Assembly: GCF_033439725.1 (NCBI RefSeq)
Contig: NW_026944384.1
Coordinates: 3,286,001 to 3,350,000 of the forward strand
Direction of reading: 5' to 3'
Origin: Neurospora tetraspora
Taxonomy: Eukaryota > Ascomycota > Sordariomycetes > Sordariales > Sordariaceae
DNA: 64,000 nt
Positions 1 through 12,620 of this stretch are shown piece after piece. Each line of letters starts with the position of its first letter. Position 1 is the first letter of the stretch. Below the pieces are notes generated by a model that did no database searches, was not told the DNA's origin, and worked only from the letters and a program-made list of their open reading frames with translations. A program made the translations under genes and the position numbers.

Positions 1-2
1 AT

Positions 3-1620
3 TTGCTGAAGTCACTCGACGAAGCTCTGGCAGACGCGATGGCCAAGAACACGGGCGACGAGGACCCTGAGCTGTCCTTCAACCTGTTTGATGGGTATAT
101 CTCTCAGGCTATCAGGAGCTTCGACGTTCGTTTCAACCGCAAGGATATCGCTAACGACCTGCGACAGAAGATGGAGGAGTTCGCGGAGTTGTTCATTCGC
201 GATGCTGCCCCCTGCGTTCCCTTCCAGTCTTTGTTCCCCTCTTCTAACATCCCGTTCTCCGGTTACCTGAACGAGGAAAGGTTCACCGAGCTATGCGACA
301 AGGACCCTCAAGCCATGTTTCAGGAGTTCAAGTTGCTATCGATCATGAGCATGGCCCAGAAGGAGCAGGTCTCTGAGCTTCACCGCCTTGTCTCCCAGCT
401 CGGTGTCAAAATGAACACGATCCACGACTGGGTTCCTGCCCTCGCGGACCGGTACTCCGATCGGACTTCCGCTTCTGCTGCCGACCCCGCTATGATCCAG
501 CAGTTGAAGGACTCCCTGGTTGAGAAGGACGATATTATTGAGGGGTTGAAAGATATTATTGCTGACTTGAGCATCGGCAGAGGAGTCCCCAAGAACAAGG
601 GCAAGGCTAAGGAAACGGTCCTCCCCAGCATCGAGCGAGACGCCAGCGAGGCTCCCCTTCGGGCTTCCACTCGCTTCTCTACCCTACCCCCCGACGATCA
701 CGACGAAGGAACCAGCTCTGGCTCTCGCCGCTCGACTAAACAGGCCGACCCTCCCAAGTATCACAACCAAGACAAGGAGGATGATGTTCCCTTTGAGGCC
801 TGGTATGACTTGACCCAAGACAAGCTTGAGATTAATGCGGATCACTACCCCTCCGACCGCGACAAGTTTCTTTATGTCAAGAGCCGTTTGGGAGGTTATG
901 CTTACCGCGATTTGATGCCTTATCTCCGCGAGACTCACCCTGACCAGATCACTACGTACTCCGGACTCATGACTCACTTGTGGCGCCAGTACCACGACCC
1001 CAACCAGGAGGAGAACGCCCTCCAGAACTTCACGAAATTGAAGATGAGGGACAACGACAACTTCGACTTCTTCAAGAACAAGTTTGTTCGGATGGCTGGC
1101 GAGTGCCAACGTCCCAAGACTGAGTGGAAGCGCGAGCTTTTCCAGCGCCTTCCGGTTGAGTACAAAAACAGATGGGCGCTAAGCATCGCGACTCTTCTAT
1201 CTCCTTTGAATCTTACTGCAACGACTGCTCTGGTTTTGGCCAAGTGCTCAAGATCATCGCAGAAGAGAACAAGGCCGCTTCCAAGTCAGGAAAGGGCAAC
1301 AAGGGTGGAGGTAACAGGAATCCCGGTTCTAACTCCAGCTCCGCCTCCAAGCCCGCCGCGGCCAGTAGTGGCGGTGGCTCCGCTCGTCAAACCAGCGACC
1401 GTCACGAAGAGACTACCCGACTGTTCAACGAGGGAAGATGCTTCCTTTGCAAAGAAAGAGGTCACACCAAGCGTGATTGTCCCGAGAAGGAACGTTTCGA
1501 CCGTGAACGTCGCGACCGCGTTGCCGCCATTGTCGACCGCCACCTGGCTCATGACAACGAACAGGAGGCTCCAACTGCCCCCGCAGCCGCTCCAGCCACC
1601 GACGAACAGGGAAACTAATT
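3..1620 (+). CDS. gag-like region of the chromovirus
   Basis: Structural (capsid/nucleocapsid) region. A charged N-terminal part with coiled-coil character is followed by a retrotransposon-gag-like core at about 790-1160 (FEAWYDLTQDKL, YRDLMPYLRETHPD, LMTHLWRQYHDPN). A CCHC zinc knuckle for nucleic-acid binding lies at about 1438-1480 (CFLCKERGHTKRDC). Gag proteins of this group package the element RNA in cytoplasmic virus-like particles. The frame is already open at the left window edge, so the true start may lie outside. Part of a fossil element; the region is not whole. Confidence 0.8.
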
Positions 1621-1653
1621 ACCCTGGGTGAACTAGACTCCTTCCCAGGGGAG

Positions 1654-4600
1654 GTGTCGGTTACAGAACAACAGAAAAAGGATAGACAGAAACATGGAGA
1701 AGGATTCAACTTGATACCCTTTCTGGGAGGAGAACCCTTACTCATTCAATGTGCCTTAGTCAATAATGGAATGTCTTTATCCACCTCTGATACCTTAATC
1801 GACACAGGAGCAAACGGTCATTTGTTCATCAGTACCACCTTTGCCGAGAAATTGAAAAAACGACTGTTGGTAAAATCCACGAGCAACTTCCCAGCTCGAG
1901 GAATCAGCGACTACCAAGGAAAGACGAATCAAAGCATCAAAGAAGTCATTAAAGCCGCCTTGAAGATTCAGAACCGTACTACGCCACCTGATTGCTTTAT
2001 TGTAGTCAATATGGCACACGACATTATCATTGGCCGGAAATGGCTCGACCTTCACGATATTTGGGTAGATTGTGCGAACCGCCGTCTACTTTTTCCTTTA
2101 GAATGGAGACCGGACCCAGATTGGCTGAGACACCTCGAAGTCCGAGACTCCTCGACCACCGTCAACCCCGCTCACCAGAAAGACGTGGAACACCGCGACT
2201 CGTTGATGGCTCGAGAAGACAAACGGCGAACGGACGGCAGGAACAGCGGCCGCACGGCGCTACGCCTCACAAGCGGTTGCACCTCTACGGATCCTATCCC
2301 AACGGACCAACCCTTTCCTGACCATCGCAAGAGAGAAGCCGACCTTGAAGCTCGCGACCAATATCGCCGTGAGGACCGACAATACCAGAAAGAAATCGAG
2401 AAACGGATTCTGGAGCTTGAAGCCGCGTCCGACTCTGAACCCCGGATGGTCCCCATCACCCCAGCGGATCTCCAGTATACCCGAGAGGAGGACACCGGGG
2501 AGCTGGGCTATGCCCGACCGCGTTGTCTTCTCCAGAACCCCACCGCGATTCTCAAGAAGACTGATCCCTTGAGCAAAATGGAACGGAACTTGGCTAACCT
2601 TACCCACCTTATGGTGTTGTCTCCAGAACCCAAGCCGCGTCCCCGCTACCGAGAACAGCCCACTGATGGCAAATGGGGGTCGGATACCCAAGGCACCTAC
2701 CAATTGAAGCGAGACGGTACAGGATGGTACAAGCATCGTCCCACTCAGATGTGTGTGCTAGACGGCGACCTCTTCCTGCGTTCCGTCAAGAAGGAGAACC
2801 GGACAACCTACTCGACAAGTATCTTCGAGATCGACCGATTTATCCAACAGAAACGAGTCATCGACGACCCCGCCTGGGAACCGCTTCCCCGCGATGAAAA
2901 AGAGCTCCGTGAAGAAGCTCTCCGTACGGTTCCTCCCGAATACCACGATGAAATCGAAGTCTTCAGCAAATACGACTCCAACTCGCTACCTGAGCATCGA
3001 CCTTGCGACCACAAGATCGAACTCGAAGAAGGCCATCGACCCGAAGAACTCGGCTACAGTCCTCTATATAAGATGTCCCTTGACGAGCTGGAGGCAGTTC
3101 GCAAGTACATTCTAGAGAATCTGTCAAAGGGATTCATCGAGGCGAGCTCGTCCCCGTGGGCAGCACCAGTCTTGTTCGTAAAAAAGGCTGACGGAAGTCT
3201 GCGCTTCTGCGTGGACTATCGAAAGCTCAACGCAATCACTCGTAAAGACCGTTACCCGTTACCGCTGATCGAAGAGACCCTCGCCAAAGTCGCTAAGGCG
3301 CAATGGTTCACCAAGGTCGATATACGACAAGCCTTCCACCGCATTCGTATGAGGCCAGAAGACGAGGAATTGACAACATTCCGTACCGGGATGGGAGCTT
3401 TCAAGTACAAGGTGCTGCCGTTCGGTCTTACCAACGGACCAGCCAGCTTCCAAAGCTTCATCAACTCGGTTCTGGGCGAGTACTTGGGCAATTTCTGTAC
3501 CGCCTACATCGACGACATCCTGATCTACTCCGACACTCTGGAGGAACACAAGGACCACGTCAAGAAGATCCTCCGGAAACTGAAAGAGGCCGGCTTGCAA
3601 GCGGACCTCAAGAAATGCGAGTTTCACGTCACAAAAACCAAGTTCCTGGGGTTCATCGTGGGGCGTGAGGGTGTCGCGGTTGACCCAGAAAAGGTGGAGG
3701 TTGTCAGGGAATGGGCAGTGCCGTCCAATCTGAGAGGGGTACAATCTTTCTTGGGATTCTGCAACTTCTACCGGAAGTTTATCAAGGACTACGGCCGCGT
3801 GGCCCGCCCACTCACGAACCTGACACGAAAGGGAGAGGCCTTCACATGGACCGATAGGTGTCAGGCCGCCTTTGAGGAACTCAAGAGACTGCTCGTGGAA
3901 GCCCCGCTCTTGAGACACTTCCGCTACGATGCCGAGACGAGGGTAGAAACGGATGCCAGCGACGGAATCCTGGCAGGAGTGTTATCCCAGCTACAGGAGG
4001 ACACTGGAGAATGGCACCCAGTTGCTTTCTTTTCAGAGACCATGCAGAATGCGGAGCATAATTACCCCATTCACGACAAAGAGTTACTCGCCGTTATCAG
4101 AGCCCTCCAAACTTGGCGACCCGAACTTGTCGGCCTCCGGCAGAACAGGCCATTCACGATTATCACCGACCACCAGGCACTCGAGTACTTTAGTACCAAG
4201 CGCCTCCTCAATCTCCGACAAGCGGGCTGGGCTGAGTTCTTATCCCAGTACCACTTCGAGATCACCTACCGACCTGGCACGAAGAACGCAGCGGCTGACG
4301 CGCTCTCCCGCAAGTCGGAGGATCTCAAGACCCAGAAGGACAAGAAGGACGCGTACCGAACGCTCCAGATATTCAAGCCCGTGGAAGAAGACGGAGTCGA
4401 AGTCTCAGTCATTGCTTCCATTACGACCGCCTCCGGCCCGCCAGCGGAATCGGTACCGATAATGACCTTGAATACAGAAGAACTAAGCCCCGTCGAGCCA
4501 GAGGGATACGAGCTTGTGGACGCGCTCATGAAGGCTAACCGCGAGGATAAATCTCTGGAAGAATATCGTGCCCGCGCCTATGGTTCGGATCCCAACTTCG

Positions 4601-5520
4601 TAATGCTGGCTAACGGACTCCTGGTATATCAAGACCGCTTAATCGTCCCCGACTCGAACCACCTGCGCACCCGTATCATCGACGAAGCCCATTCGACTCT
4701 GTCCACGGCCCACCCTGGAAGAAATAAGACGCGGGCAGTTCTTAAGACACGATACTGGTGGCCTCGTATGGCAGGAGATATCGACCGTTTCGTCAAGAAC
4801 TGCATGGTGTGCAAGGCCAGCATGGTGTGCAAGGCCAGCATGGTGTGCAAGGCCAGCAAAGTTCCCAAGGACAAGACACCAGGCTTGCTGCACCCGATTC
4901 CTCCGCCCGCCAGGAAATGGTCATCCATCGTCATGGACTTCAAGAAGATGCCAAGGGACAAGCATGGTTTCGACAACGCACTGGTTATGGTAGACAGACT
5001 GTCAAAGTCTTCATGGGTCACCCCGTGCACGGAAAACGCTACGGCACGAGATGCCGCCCGAATGTATTATGAGGGACCGTACCGTGTACACGGCATGCCA
5101 GAGGAGGTGATCTCAGACAGAGGACCACAGTTTACGTCCGCGTTCACGGACGAAATATCAAAACTAACCAAGACAAAGTGGAAGCTGGCCACCGCGGGAC
5201 ACAGCCAGACAGCTGGCCAGGCGGAAGTGATGAACGCCTACATCGATCAACGACTGCGACCGTTCGTCAACCATTACCAAGACGACTGGTCCGAGGCCAT
5301 CCCCGCCCTAGACGCAGTACAGAACAGTCTCCCACAAGACAGTGTGGGCTTGTCACCTCACGAGATTATGTTTGGACACCAGATCAGAATGCCATTCGAT
5401 TGGGAAGCCCGCACTCAAGACCCCAGCATCCCTCGTACCGAGCAGTTGACCAGAGAGCAGGCCCACGAGTACACTCAACGTATACGTGGCTACATCGAGT
5501 TCGCCAGGGAGATGATGCTG
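1654..5520 (+). CDS. pol region of the chromovirus: protease, RT, RNase H, integrase
   Basis: Long open region of about 1290 residues. The protease active site is IDTGANG (near 1800). RT shows FCVDYRKLNAIT (near 3204), the PFGLTNGPASFQ region, and the catalytic YIDDILIYS (near 3508). RNase H begins at ETDASDG (near 3950) with the ITDHQALEYF motif further on. The integrase has an N-terminal H-H-C-C zinc-binding part near 4690-4820 and a D-D-E core: VMDF near 4933, ISDRGPQF near 5113, and the glutamate in QAEVMN near 5220. Together these make and insert the cDNA copy. Domain order is Ty3/gypsy. It lies just downstream of gag, as in other fungal chromoviruses. Confidence 0.92.
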
Positions 5521-5712
5521 AAGGCATAAGAACAACAGGCGGCCCAGGCGAACAAGAAGCGGAGGGAACCAGATTTCGAGCCAGGAGACAGGGTCATCAT
5601 CATCAAGAGGCTCTGGTCTACGACAACTCGACCCAGTGACAAGCTCGATTTCCCCAACACCCGCAATCATTACAAGATTATCGAGAAAGTAGGGCACTCC
5701 TACCGTCTGGAG

Positions 5713-6126
5713 TTGCCACAGAGCTGGAAAGGCACCGACGTGTTCCACGCGGACCGCTTACGAAAGTACGACAACAACCCACTTCCCGGACAGGCTCTCG
5801 AATGCCCCGGCCCGATCAACACGGACGAGGACGGAGACCCCGAGTGGGAAGTCGACAGAGTCACGGCTTCCAAGGTGGCCAACGGAAAGCTCTTCTACCA
5901 GGCGGACTGGAGGGGCTGGGACCCCGACCCGGAGTGGTATCCCGCCTCTGATTTCAAGCACGCGCCGAAGGCACTTTGGGACTTCCACAAAGCCAACCCG
6001 GATGCCCCGGGCCCGCCCAAGCGACTGATGAACTGGCTCAACGAGGACACGGAGATGCACGACGACGACGAGTACCCTCAGACAAAGGGCCTGAGGCGGT
6101 CACGGCGCATCACGAGGAAGAAATGA
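5713..6126 (+). CDS. Integrase C-terminal tail with chromodomain
   Basis: C-terminal part of the integrase region. It begins with the typical gypsy segment (FHADRLRKYDNNPLP) and continues into a chromodomain at about 5845-6010 (WEVDRVTASK, FYQADWRGWDPDPEWYP, LWDFHKANP). The aromatic residues expected of a methyl-lysine-reading chromodomain are visible. In chromoviruses this module guides integration to heterochromatin, which fits the RIPed, repeat-rich location here. It ends in a basic tail close to the polypurine tract. Confidence 0.85.
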   Translation: MPQSWKGTDVFHADRLRKYDNNPLPGQALECPGPINTDEDGDPEWEVDRVTASKVANGKLFYQADWRGWDPDPEWYPASDFKHAPKALWDFHKANPDAPGPPKRLMNWLNEDTEMHDDDEYPQTKGLRRSRRITRKK

Positions 6127-6186
6127 CCACTATCACGAGGTTCTGTATGAGTATCTGGCAAGACTCGCGGACGAGTCTTTTGTGTA

Positions 6187-6194
6187 GGAGGGGG
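6187..6194 (+). other. Polypurine tract of the chromovirus
   Basis: An AGGAGGGGG-type purine run sits immediately before the TGATATGACG that starts the 3' LTR. Such a tract primes plus-strand DNA synthesis in LTR retrotransposons and fixes the left edge of the 3' LTR. Confidence 0.7.
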
Positions 6195-6382
6195 TGATAT
6201 GACGGCGCTGGCAGTCAGCGACCCACATGTGGGTCCCGCTATCGCTTGTGCGACCAGGGTATTTATTTGGGTTTGCACGCTTGTATCTAGTTCTCCTCCT
6301 CTTTTCTTCTCCCCATCTGAAATCTTCTGTCATAGATGGAATCTTAGCTTGGCCTTCGACCCTCCCATACTGTGCCCTTGCA
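6195..6382 (+). repeat. 3' LTR of the chromovirus (about 188 bp)
   Basis: Starts with TGATATGACGGCG directly after the polypurine tract and runs in GC-balanced sequence to TTGCA at about 6382, giving TG...CA ends. To the right, sequence matches the LTR of the older minus-strand fossil. The 5' copy lies outside the window, so the right edge (6379-6383) is inferred from where the second repeat begins. Confidence 0.6.
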
Positions 6383-6709
6383 CTAATATAGAATAATAGA
6401 GTAAGTAATTAGTTGCTAGACAGAGTAACAATACATAACAGTTAACGATAATCTTATTAAAGGAAATTAAAGATAAGTACTATCGAAAGCCTCAACCTAA
6501 GACCTCGCATACGATTTTATAAAATATAAGTAAAATAAACGTTAGGTTAATATAATATAAATTAATAATCTAATTAACCTTAACGGAAGTTAATAGGGAG
6601 AGTACTCTTATATAATATATCCTATTCAATAGAGTAATCCTATACTTAATAAAGTATATACTAAGATAAAATAAAGTATTTAAGTACTTACTTAGAATAT
6701 CTTATAATA
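6381..6709 (-). repeat. 3' LTR of the RIPed gypsy fossil
   Basis: 329 bp, strongly AT-shifted. Aligns without gaps to 17272-17600. A short run such as GTTAACGATA is shared, and the differing positions are nearly all transitions. Because the element is on the minus strand, this is its 3' LTR, and its outer edge touches the chromovirus LTR. Confidence 0.85.
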
Positions 6710-6720
6710 TCTCCCCCTCG
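6710..6720 (-). other. Polypurine tract of the RIPed fossil
   Basis: TCTCCCCCTCG on the plus strand reads CGAGGGGGAGA on the minus strand, directly before the inner edge of the left LTR. This purine run sets the orientation of the fossil as minus. Confidence 0.6.
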
Positions 6721-9700
6721 ACGAAAGGAGAAGAATATTTACTATCTAATAAAATTATTATTAAATATAAAATAAAAAATAAGAATTATTACTTTCCTTA
6801 CTATTAATGAACTATCTTTTTTATATCCTATATAACCTTTAATTATTGAAAATCATTTCTAATAACTAAAATATTCTAATACGATAACCGAATAATAGTA
6901 AATAATTAGTATAAATAGTAAGGACGGAGGAGATCCTTAATAATAGCCGCAATAAAATGAACGAATATTAATATTATTATTATCCTTGTATTTATTTTTA
7001 TTAAACTTAGGAGGATCCTAACGCGTATATTTACAATTAAATAGAGAATCGTCCTACTTCTAATTTTCTATAATATCATTAGGACGTAGAAAATAAGTAG
7101 TTAATATAATATCGAAGCGATTAATAAAGTAGGTAGTTAATATACTAAATTTATTTAATATACCGGTAAAGTTAAGCGTACTATAAAATAATATATTATT
7201 AAAACGAATATTATAAAGAGGAGTAATACAAAATATAATTTTAATATAGCGCCCATATATAGTAAATACCGATAGCAAAGCGTAGTAAATATAAGATTCT
7301 TAGAATTTAATAAGTTTTCGGCGTATATTCAATAATTCTGCTTTTAATTACTCTATTATTTCTCTTTAATAGAAATTAGAATTCTCTAAGAGATATTTAT
7401 ACTTTTCGAGGGCAGTAACGACGACATTAAGAATAGTATTTGGGTTGCCTATTTTAGCAGCAACCGGGATTTTTTTAATAAATTCTATTTTACGAACGAT
7501 TTCGACTTTAGGTATAGGAAATTTACTTATAATAAATTTAATTAGGGCTATTTAAATATAATATTGGTAATTTAAGAAACTTAGTAAATTATTTATTTAT
7601 TTAGGTAGATTAATATTATAGTTTGGGTATTAGATAGTTAATAAAGTGGCTTTTGATCGGATTTTATTAATAAAGGCGGGGTCGTTATTATTACGCTTTT
7701 TTAAAGCGCTATCGAAAGCGCTTTTAGTATTGTATATTAGTTTACTTTATAAGAAGTTATATATATTTATAAATTCCTTCCTATAATTATCAATATTTAT
7801 TATATATTTTTTAATAATTCTTTCGATATCCGCGTATAAATTATAATTAATTTCGATATTTAAATACTAGTAATCCTTATCGAATATATTAATTGCGTTT
7901 CCGAAGGAGGGGTAGGACTTGCTCTTACTGCTAATTTTGTTATAAGTATTAGTATTATTATACGATTAGATTATGTGTAGGGTAGTTTTGCGCGCTTTTT
8001 TAAGCGTCGTTTTGGCGTTAGATATATTGAATAGGACGGTCGGAATAATCATAATAGGAATCGGACGTAAGATAGTAATAGCGTTATTAATTAAAAAATT
8101 TAATTTATATTATTTTTAAATCTTTGAAAAATTATAATTATTAAAAGTAATAAAGTAGCCAATAAGGTTAATAAGCTTCAAAATAATATTATTAGAATTA
8201 ATATAGTATTAAACTATATATAAAGCGTAGCGGATTTCCTCTATTTAGTTACGGTAAAAGGTAGCGTTATTGTAAGCGACGGGAACGTTCGGGATAAGTT
8301 CGAAAGTTTTTTTCCGAATATAAAAGCTATATACGAATATTAAAGTAGTCGGATAGGGTAGTAACTTAGTCCTACTAATTATTTAATTTATTATTAGGAA
8401 TAAGGTCTTCGAGGATCGGCACCGATAATATAACCGATATAAGATAGTGTAAGTTACTGTTTAAAGTTTATAAAATTGTTTAGTTGAAATTAATTTAAAC
8501 GCTAGTACGATTAACCGTATTATAGAGGATTGATAGTAATTAATTATTGTAAAATATAAAAAAGGAATTAATTATTATAAGGGGTATATAATAGCGGTTA
8601 TCGTCGGCCTTTTTATTATTAACGATATACTATTTAATACGTAAAATTTAACGTTAAGGTAATAATTAAATAAACTATAAGGATTATTAAAATTACATAA
8701 TTTAGTAAAATAGTTAATAATATATTAAAGGCGAATATATTAGAAGAAATTATATAAATATTCAGTATTTATATTAACAATACGATTAGCGATAAAATTG
8801 GGGATTATAATATATAAATTATTAATATTGAAATTAATAAATTTAGAGGCGTTATTAATTATAATATAATAATTGAGGTACTTTGCCGTAATTGCTAGAG
8901 CTAGGAAACGCTAATTTAATTTTAAAGTAAACGGAGCTAATAGGCAGTCCTATGATAGGGTACGAAGGTTATTATTAGGGTCGCTATAGTTATTGATTTA
9001 ATTATTAAAATTATTTATAAGTTCGTTACTAGGAAGCGCTAAAGGTATTTTAATATCCTCTATATTAACGGGTAATATAATAATTAATAAGTAAAGGAAT
9101 AAATTTGGCGAATAAAGGAGATTATAAGGATAGGGGAGGTTGTAATAAGATTAATAGAATAGAGAAGAAGTTTTAGAAGGAAAGAAGGATTTTGAACTAT
9201 ATAAAAAGGTTATATACGTAATAAGACTTTTCGATTCTATTCGAAATTATATTCCTAATTATTTACTAGGAGAATTATTTACCTTATACGATTATATTTA
9301 TTTAAACCTTAGCAGTCTTACGTATTACCACTATTTCATTAGAATAAAATAGAAAGAAGAGCGATATAACCGTAAACATAATATAGTATATTATAGATTG
9401 GCGATATTAGTTAATAATTTTATTAAAACCGGGAATTTAATTTGAACGATATTTTAAAAATGTTAAAATAAAAATGAAGAAAATTTGATAAAAGAAATAT
9501 TCGCTTCCTCTTCCCCACGTTGTTAAAATTTCTTTTTAATATTCTTACTAAATTTAATTTATAGTCACCTATTTTAACAATTAATACACTAAATTACTTT
9601 TTTATAAATACCCCAGAACGGAAATTCTAACAAATATTCTATATCGAATTCCTTTACTTTCTTTTTCGAATTCCTTATAAATTTGATACGCGGTTCCTAT

Positions 9701-12189
9701 ATATTATCCTTATTTCAATTTTAATCTATTTAATAGGATATTTGATATCCGATGGACCCTAATTTTTAATTATTAAGTTTTCGACTTCCTATTCTTCTTA
9801 ATCGTTAATTTTTACGAATTTAGGAGGCGGTATTTTGCGGTTGAAGGGATCCGGACTTTAGGCGGGCTTATAAAAGTAAGTTATTAAAATCATTGGATAC
9901 GTATATTAATTGCCGGGTAGGTTAAGTCTATAAATTAAAGGGCTAACTTCTTCGAGAATTTTATAAGGGTTTATATATTTTATAGACTATTTCTTTTTTA
10001 AGTTACCGGGCAAATAATAACCTTTATTTAATTGTAAATAAATTTTATTTTCAATTTCGAATATAATTGGACAGTATTTAGTATTATAATATTCTTTAGT
10101 AATTATATTAACCCTATCAATAAATTTAATTATTTTAAGCTAATATTTTTAATGTAGTAAAATCAATGACTCTGTAGTTGATGCCTCTTTTGTATCTAGG
10201 ACGAGAAGATTAAATATAATCCGAGGTTTAAATTTATATATTAATTCGTTGGGCGATAATTTAATTATAGATTAAATAATATTATTTAAATTATATTATA
10301 GGGTTATTAGTATTAATGTTTAAGGAAGAGTATTAGTAGTGTATTATATGCGGATTACTATTTCTACTATTTAGTTAGTACGTTTCGATTGTCTGTTAGT
10401 TTAGGCGTGATAAGCCGTGGAGAAAAGTAAATTAATAGTTAAAGCCTCGAAAATACTATGTTAAATATTGGAAACGAATTTAGAGTTACGATTATTAATA
10501 ATAGTAATTAGTAAAGTTTAGTCGTAGTAATATAAAATTTAGAGTAAAATTTTAGTTTATTTACGCGAGCTATAGGTTAAATAATTTATTAATAATAGTA
10601 TTTTCTTATTGAATTTGTAAATGATATTATATATTGTATTAAGTTTATTAAAGTTAAGGATAGATTATATAGTATTGGCGGATTTAACGGTTAGTATATT
10701 GGTAATAAAATTTATAGTAATTATGTAAAATGGGCGCGGAAATATTCGAATAAGTAAAAGTTCGCCGGGAATTGGTTACCGATTGTATTAATTTTAACGG
10801 TATACTTCGAAATATTTAACGTACTCCCGAACTATTTATATTTTACATCGTATATAAAATTAAAATAAATTATCTATTATCCTATTAGTACCGAAATAAT
10901 ATTTTTTATTATATGTTAATTCTAGTATCTTCTATATATATAAACGAAGGATATAAAAATATTATTCGTCTTAATAATCGACGCAATAAAGAAGACTATT
11001 TTCGAATAAATAAGGATTAGTAAGTAAATTAGGGCGCTTACCGGAGCGGCGTATACAAATATAATTTAGAACGTTAACCTTTTCAAGTAATCGAAGAATT
11101 CTATTATATTTAAAGTCGGAAGGGTATACTTCAATTAATTATTTCCGAAAAGTAAGAATAATAATCGGTAAAACGCTCCGAATATTTGGAGAAATATTTA
11201 TATATAAGAAAAAAAGGTAGTAAAATTTTCTAAATAGCTAAAGTGGGATTAAATATCAGTAAATTCGTTAGAAGTATCGTCGCTGTTAATTAATTTAGTA
11301 ATAAGTAATTTTAATAAAGCGTTAGGAATAATGTTTAAGAGATTTAAAATATAGAAACTATTTAAGTTAAATTATAATGCCCAATTAATAGCGTTAGTAA
11401 GTTTAGGGTTAGCTTTAATTAGATTTATAGTTTATAAAGAAGTATATTTAATAATACCGGCAATAAAAGCGTAATTAGTAATAATATTTACGCGCTATTT
11501 ATTAAATTATACTATCTTCCTAAAATTCTGGAAAGTCTAAATAATAGTTACGATTTCTACTTCTATAGAATTGTATTTCTTTTCGGCCGGGGTCGTTAAT
11601 TTTAATAGGAAGTAGACCGGTTTAATTATATTTAGGAGAATTTTACTTATACTAAAGATAGATTTATTATCCTATAGGTATTTAAATTAAAAGACGTAAA
11701 CTCCGTATATTATATTACTAGCGTTAACTTTAATAAATAAAGCTTCGCTTTTAATATAATAGAATATATATATTTAATTATATAAGTTTTCCTATATATT
11801 ATAAAAAACTTCGATTTCCTCTTTAATTAATATAAATTTAATTTTTGACCTATAAGCTTTTCTCGCCTACTTTATTATTCTTAGCTATAAATCTCCCGAT
11901 TCGCTCGCTCGTTTAAATAATTCGGTTTTCTTACAATTAAATAATTTTCTTTTATAGCGAATTAAAATATTCTTTATTTCAACTAACCGGCTATCCTGAA
12001 GTAAATTTTAAGAATATTTAAAGTATTAGGAAAATTAAGCTTTTAGAAGGCCTTAATATAATTTTCGGTACGCTTATAACCTTTACCGTCGATAATATTA
12101 TTAAATAATTATATAGAAGGGTAAGCTATAAAAGATTTATTAGCACTAATATAAATACCGTATTTATAAAGGAAGTCTATTATAATATT

Positions 12190-12620
12190 AATATATTTTG
12201 AATATTCTGCCTTAATATTATTAAAAATAATAATATCGTTAATATAAGCGCGAACGAAGGAGTAGTAATCGAATAAAAATCGATCCATAAACCGCTATAT
12301 AAAGGTAGGCGAATTTTTAAAATTTATAAGTACGATATTAAATTATTTAAAATTACGTAGGCTAATTATTATTATTTTATTACGATATTTTATTAAAATA
12401 GGTAATTAATAGAAAAAACCGGTGGCGTTAAAGATTAAAAAGAATTTTTTACTAACTATAGTATTAATAATATCTTTTTAGTTGGGGAATAGGTAGACGT
12501 CTAGAATAATAATATTATTTAGCGGCCGTAAATTAATAATTATACGACCCTTATCGACGCTATTAATTTTCCATTATATGATAAATATAAAGTATATAAT
12601 AGGTATAGGTTGTAATATAA
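12190..12620 (-). pseudogene. Reverse transcriptase remnant in the gypsy fossil
   Basis: On the minus strand the translation keeps the order of a fungal Ty3/gypsy RT: a GRIIINLRPLN segment, a DVYLFP segment, an FFLIFNATGFFY segment, a FKNSPTF segment, and a YINDIIIF block that corresponds to the catalytic Y-x-D-D. It belongs to the family in which the second block reads approximately DATGFFYQW rather than DIRxAFH, so it is a different lineage from the chromovirus at the left. Heavily decayed fossil; no product expected. Confidence 0.75.

Larger units (their letters stand above)
1..6382 (+). mobile_element. Ty3/gypsy chromovirus, right-hand part (5' end outside window)
   Basis: LTR retrotransposon of the Ty3/gypsy chromovirus group. 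In order it shows a gag-like region with a CCHC knuckle, an aspartic protease, reverse transcriptase, RNase H, integrase, a C-terminal chromodomain, a polypurine tract and a 3' LTR. This order (RT before integrase, chromodomain last) defines chromoviruses and resembles fungal MAGGY/Pyret-type elements. Base composition is GC-balanced and codons are not RIP-damaged, unlike the fossils to its right, so it looks young. The coding part is broken in roughly two or three places but is otherwise nearly complete. The 5' LTR and primer-binding site would lie left of the window. Its right end abuts the end of an older LTR fossil at about 6381. Confidence 0.92.
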
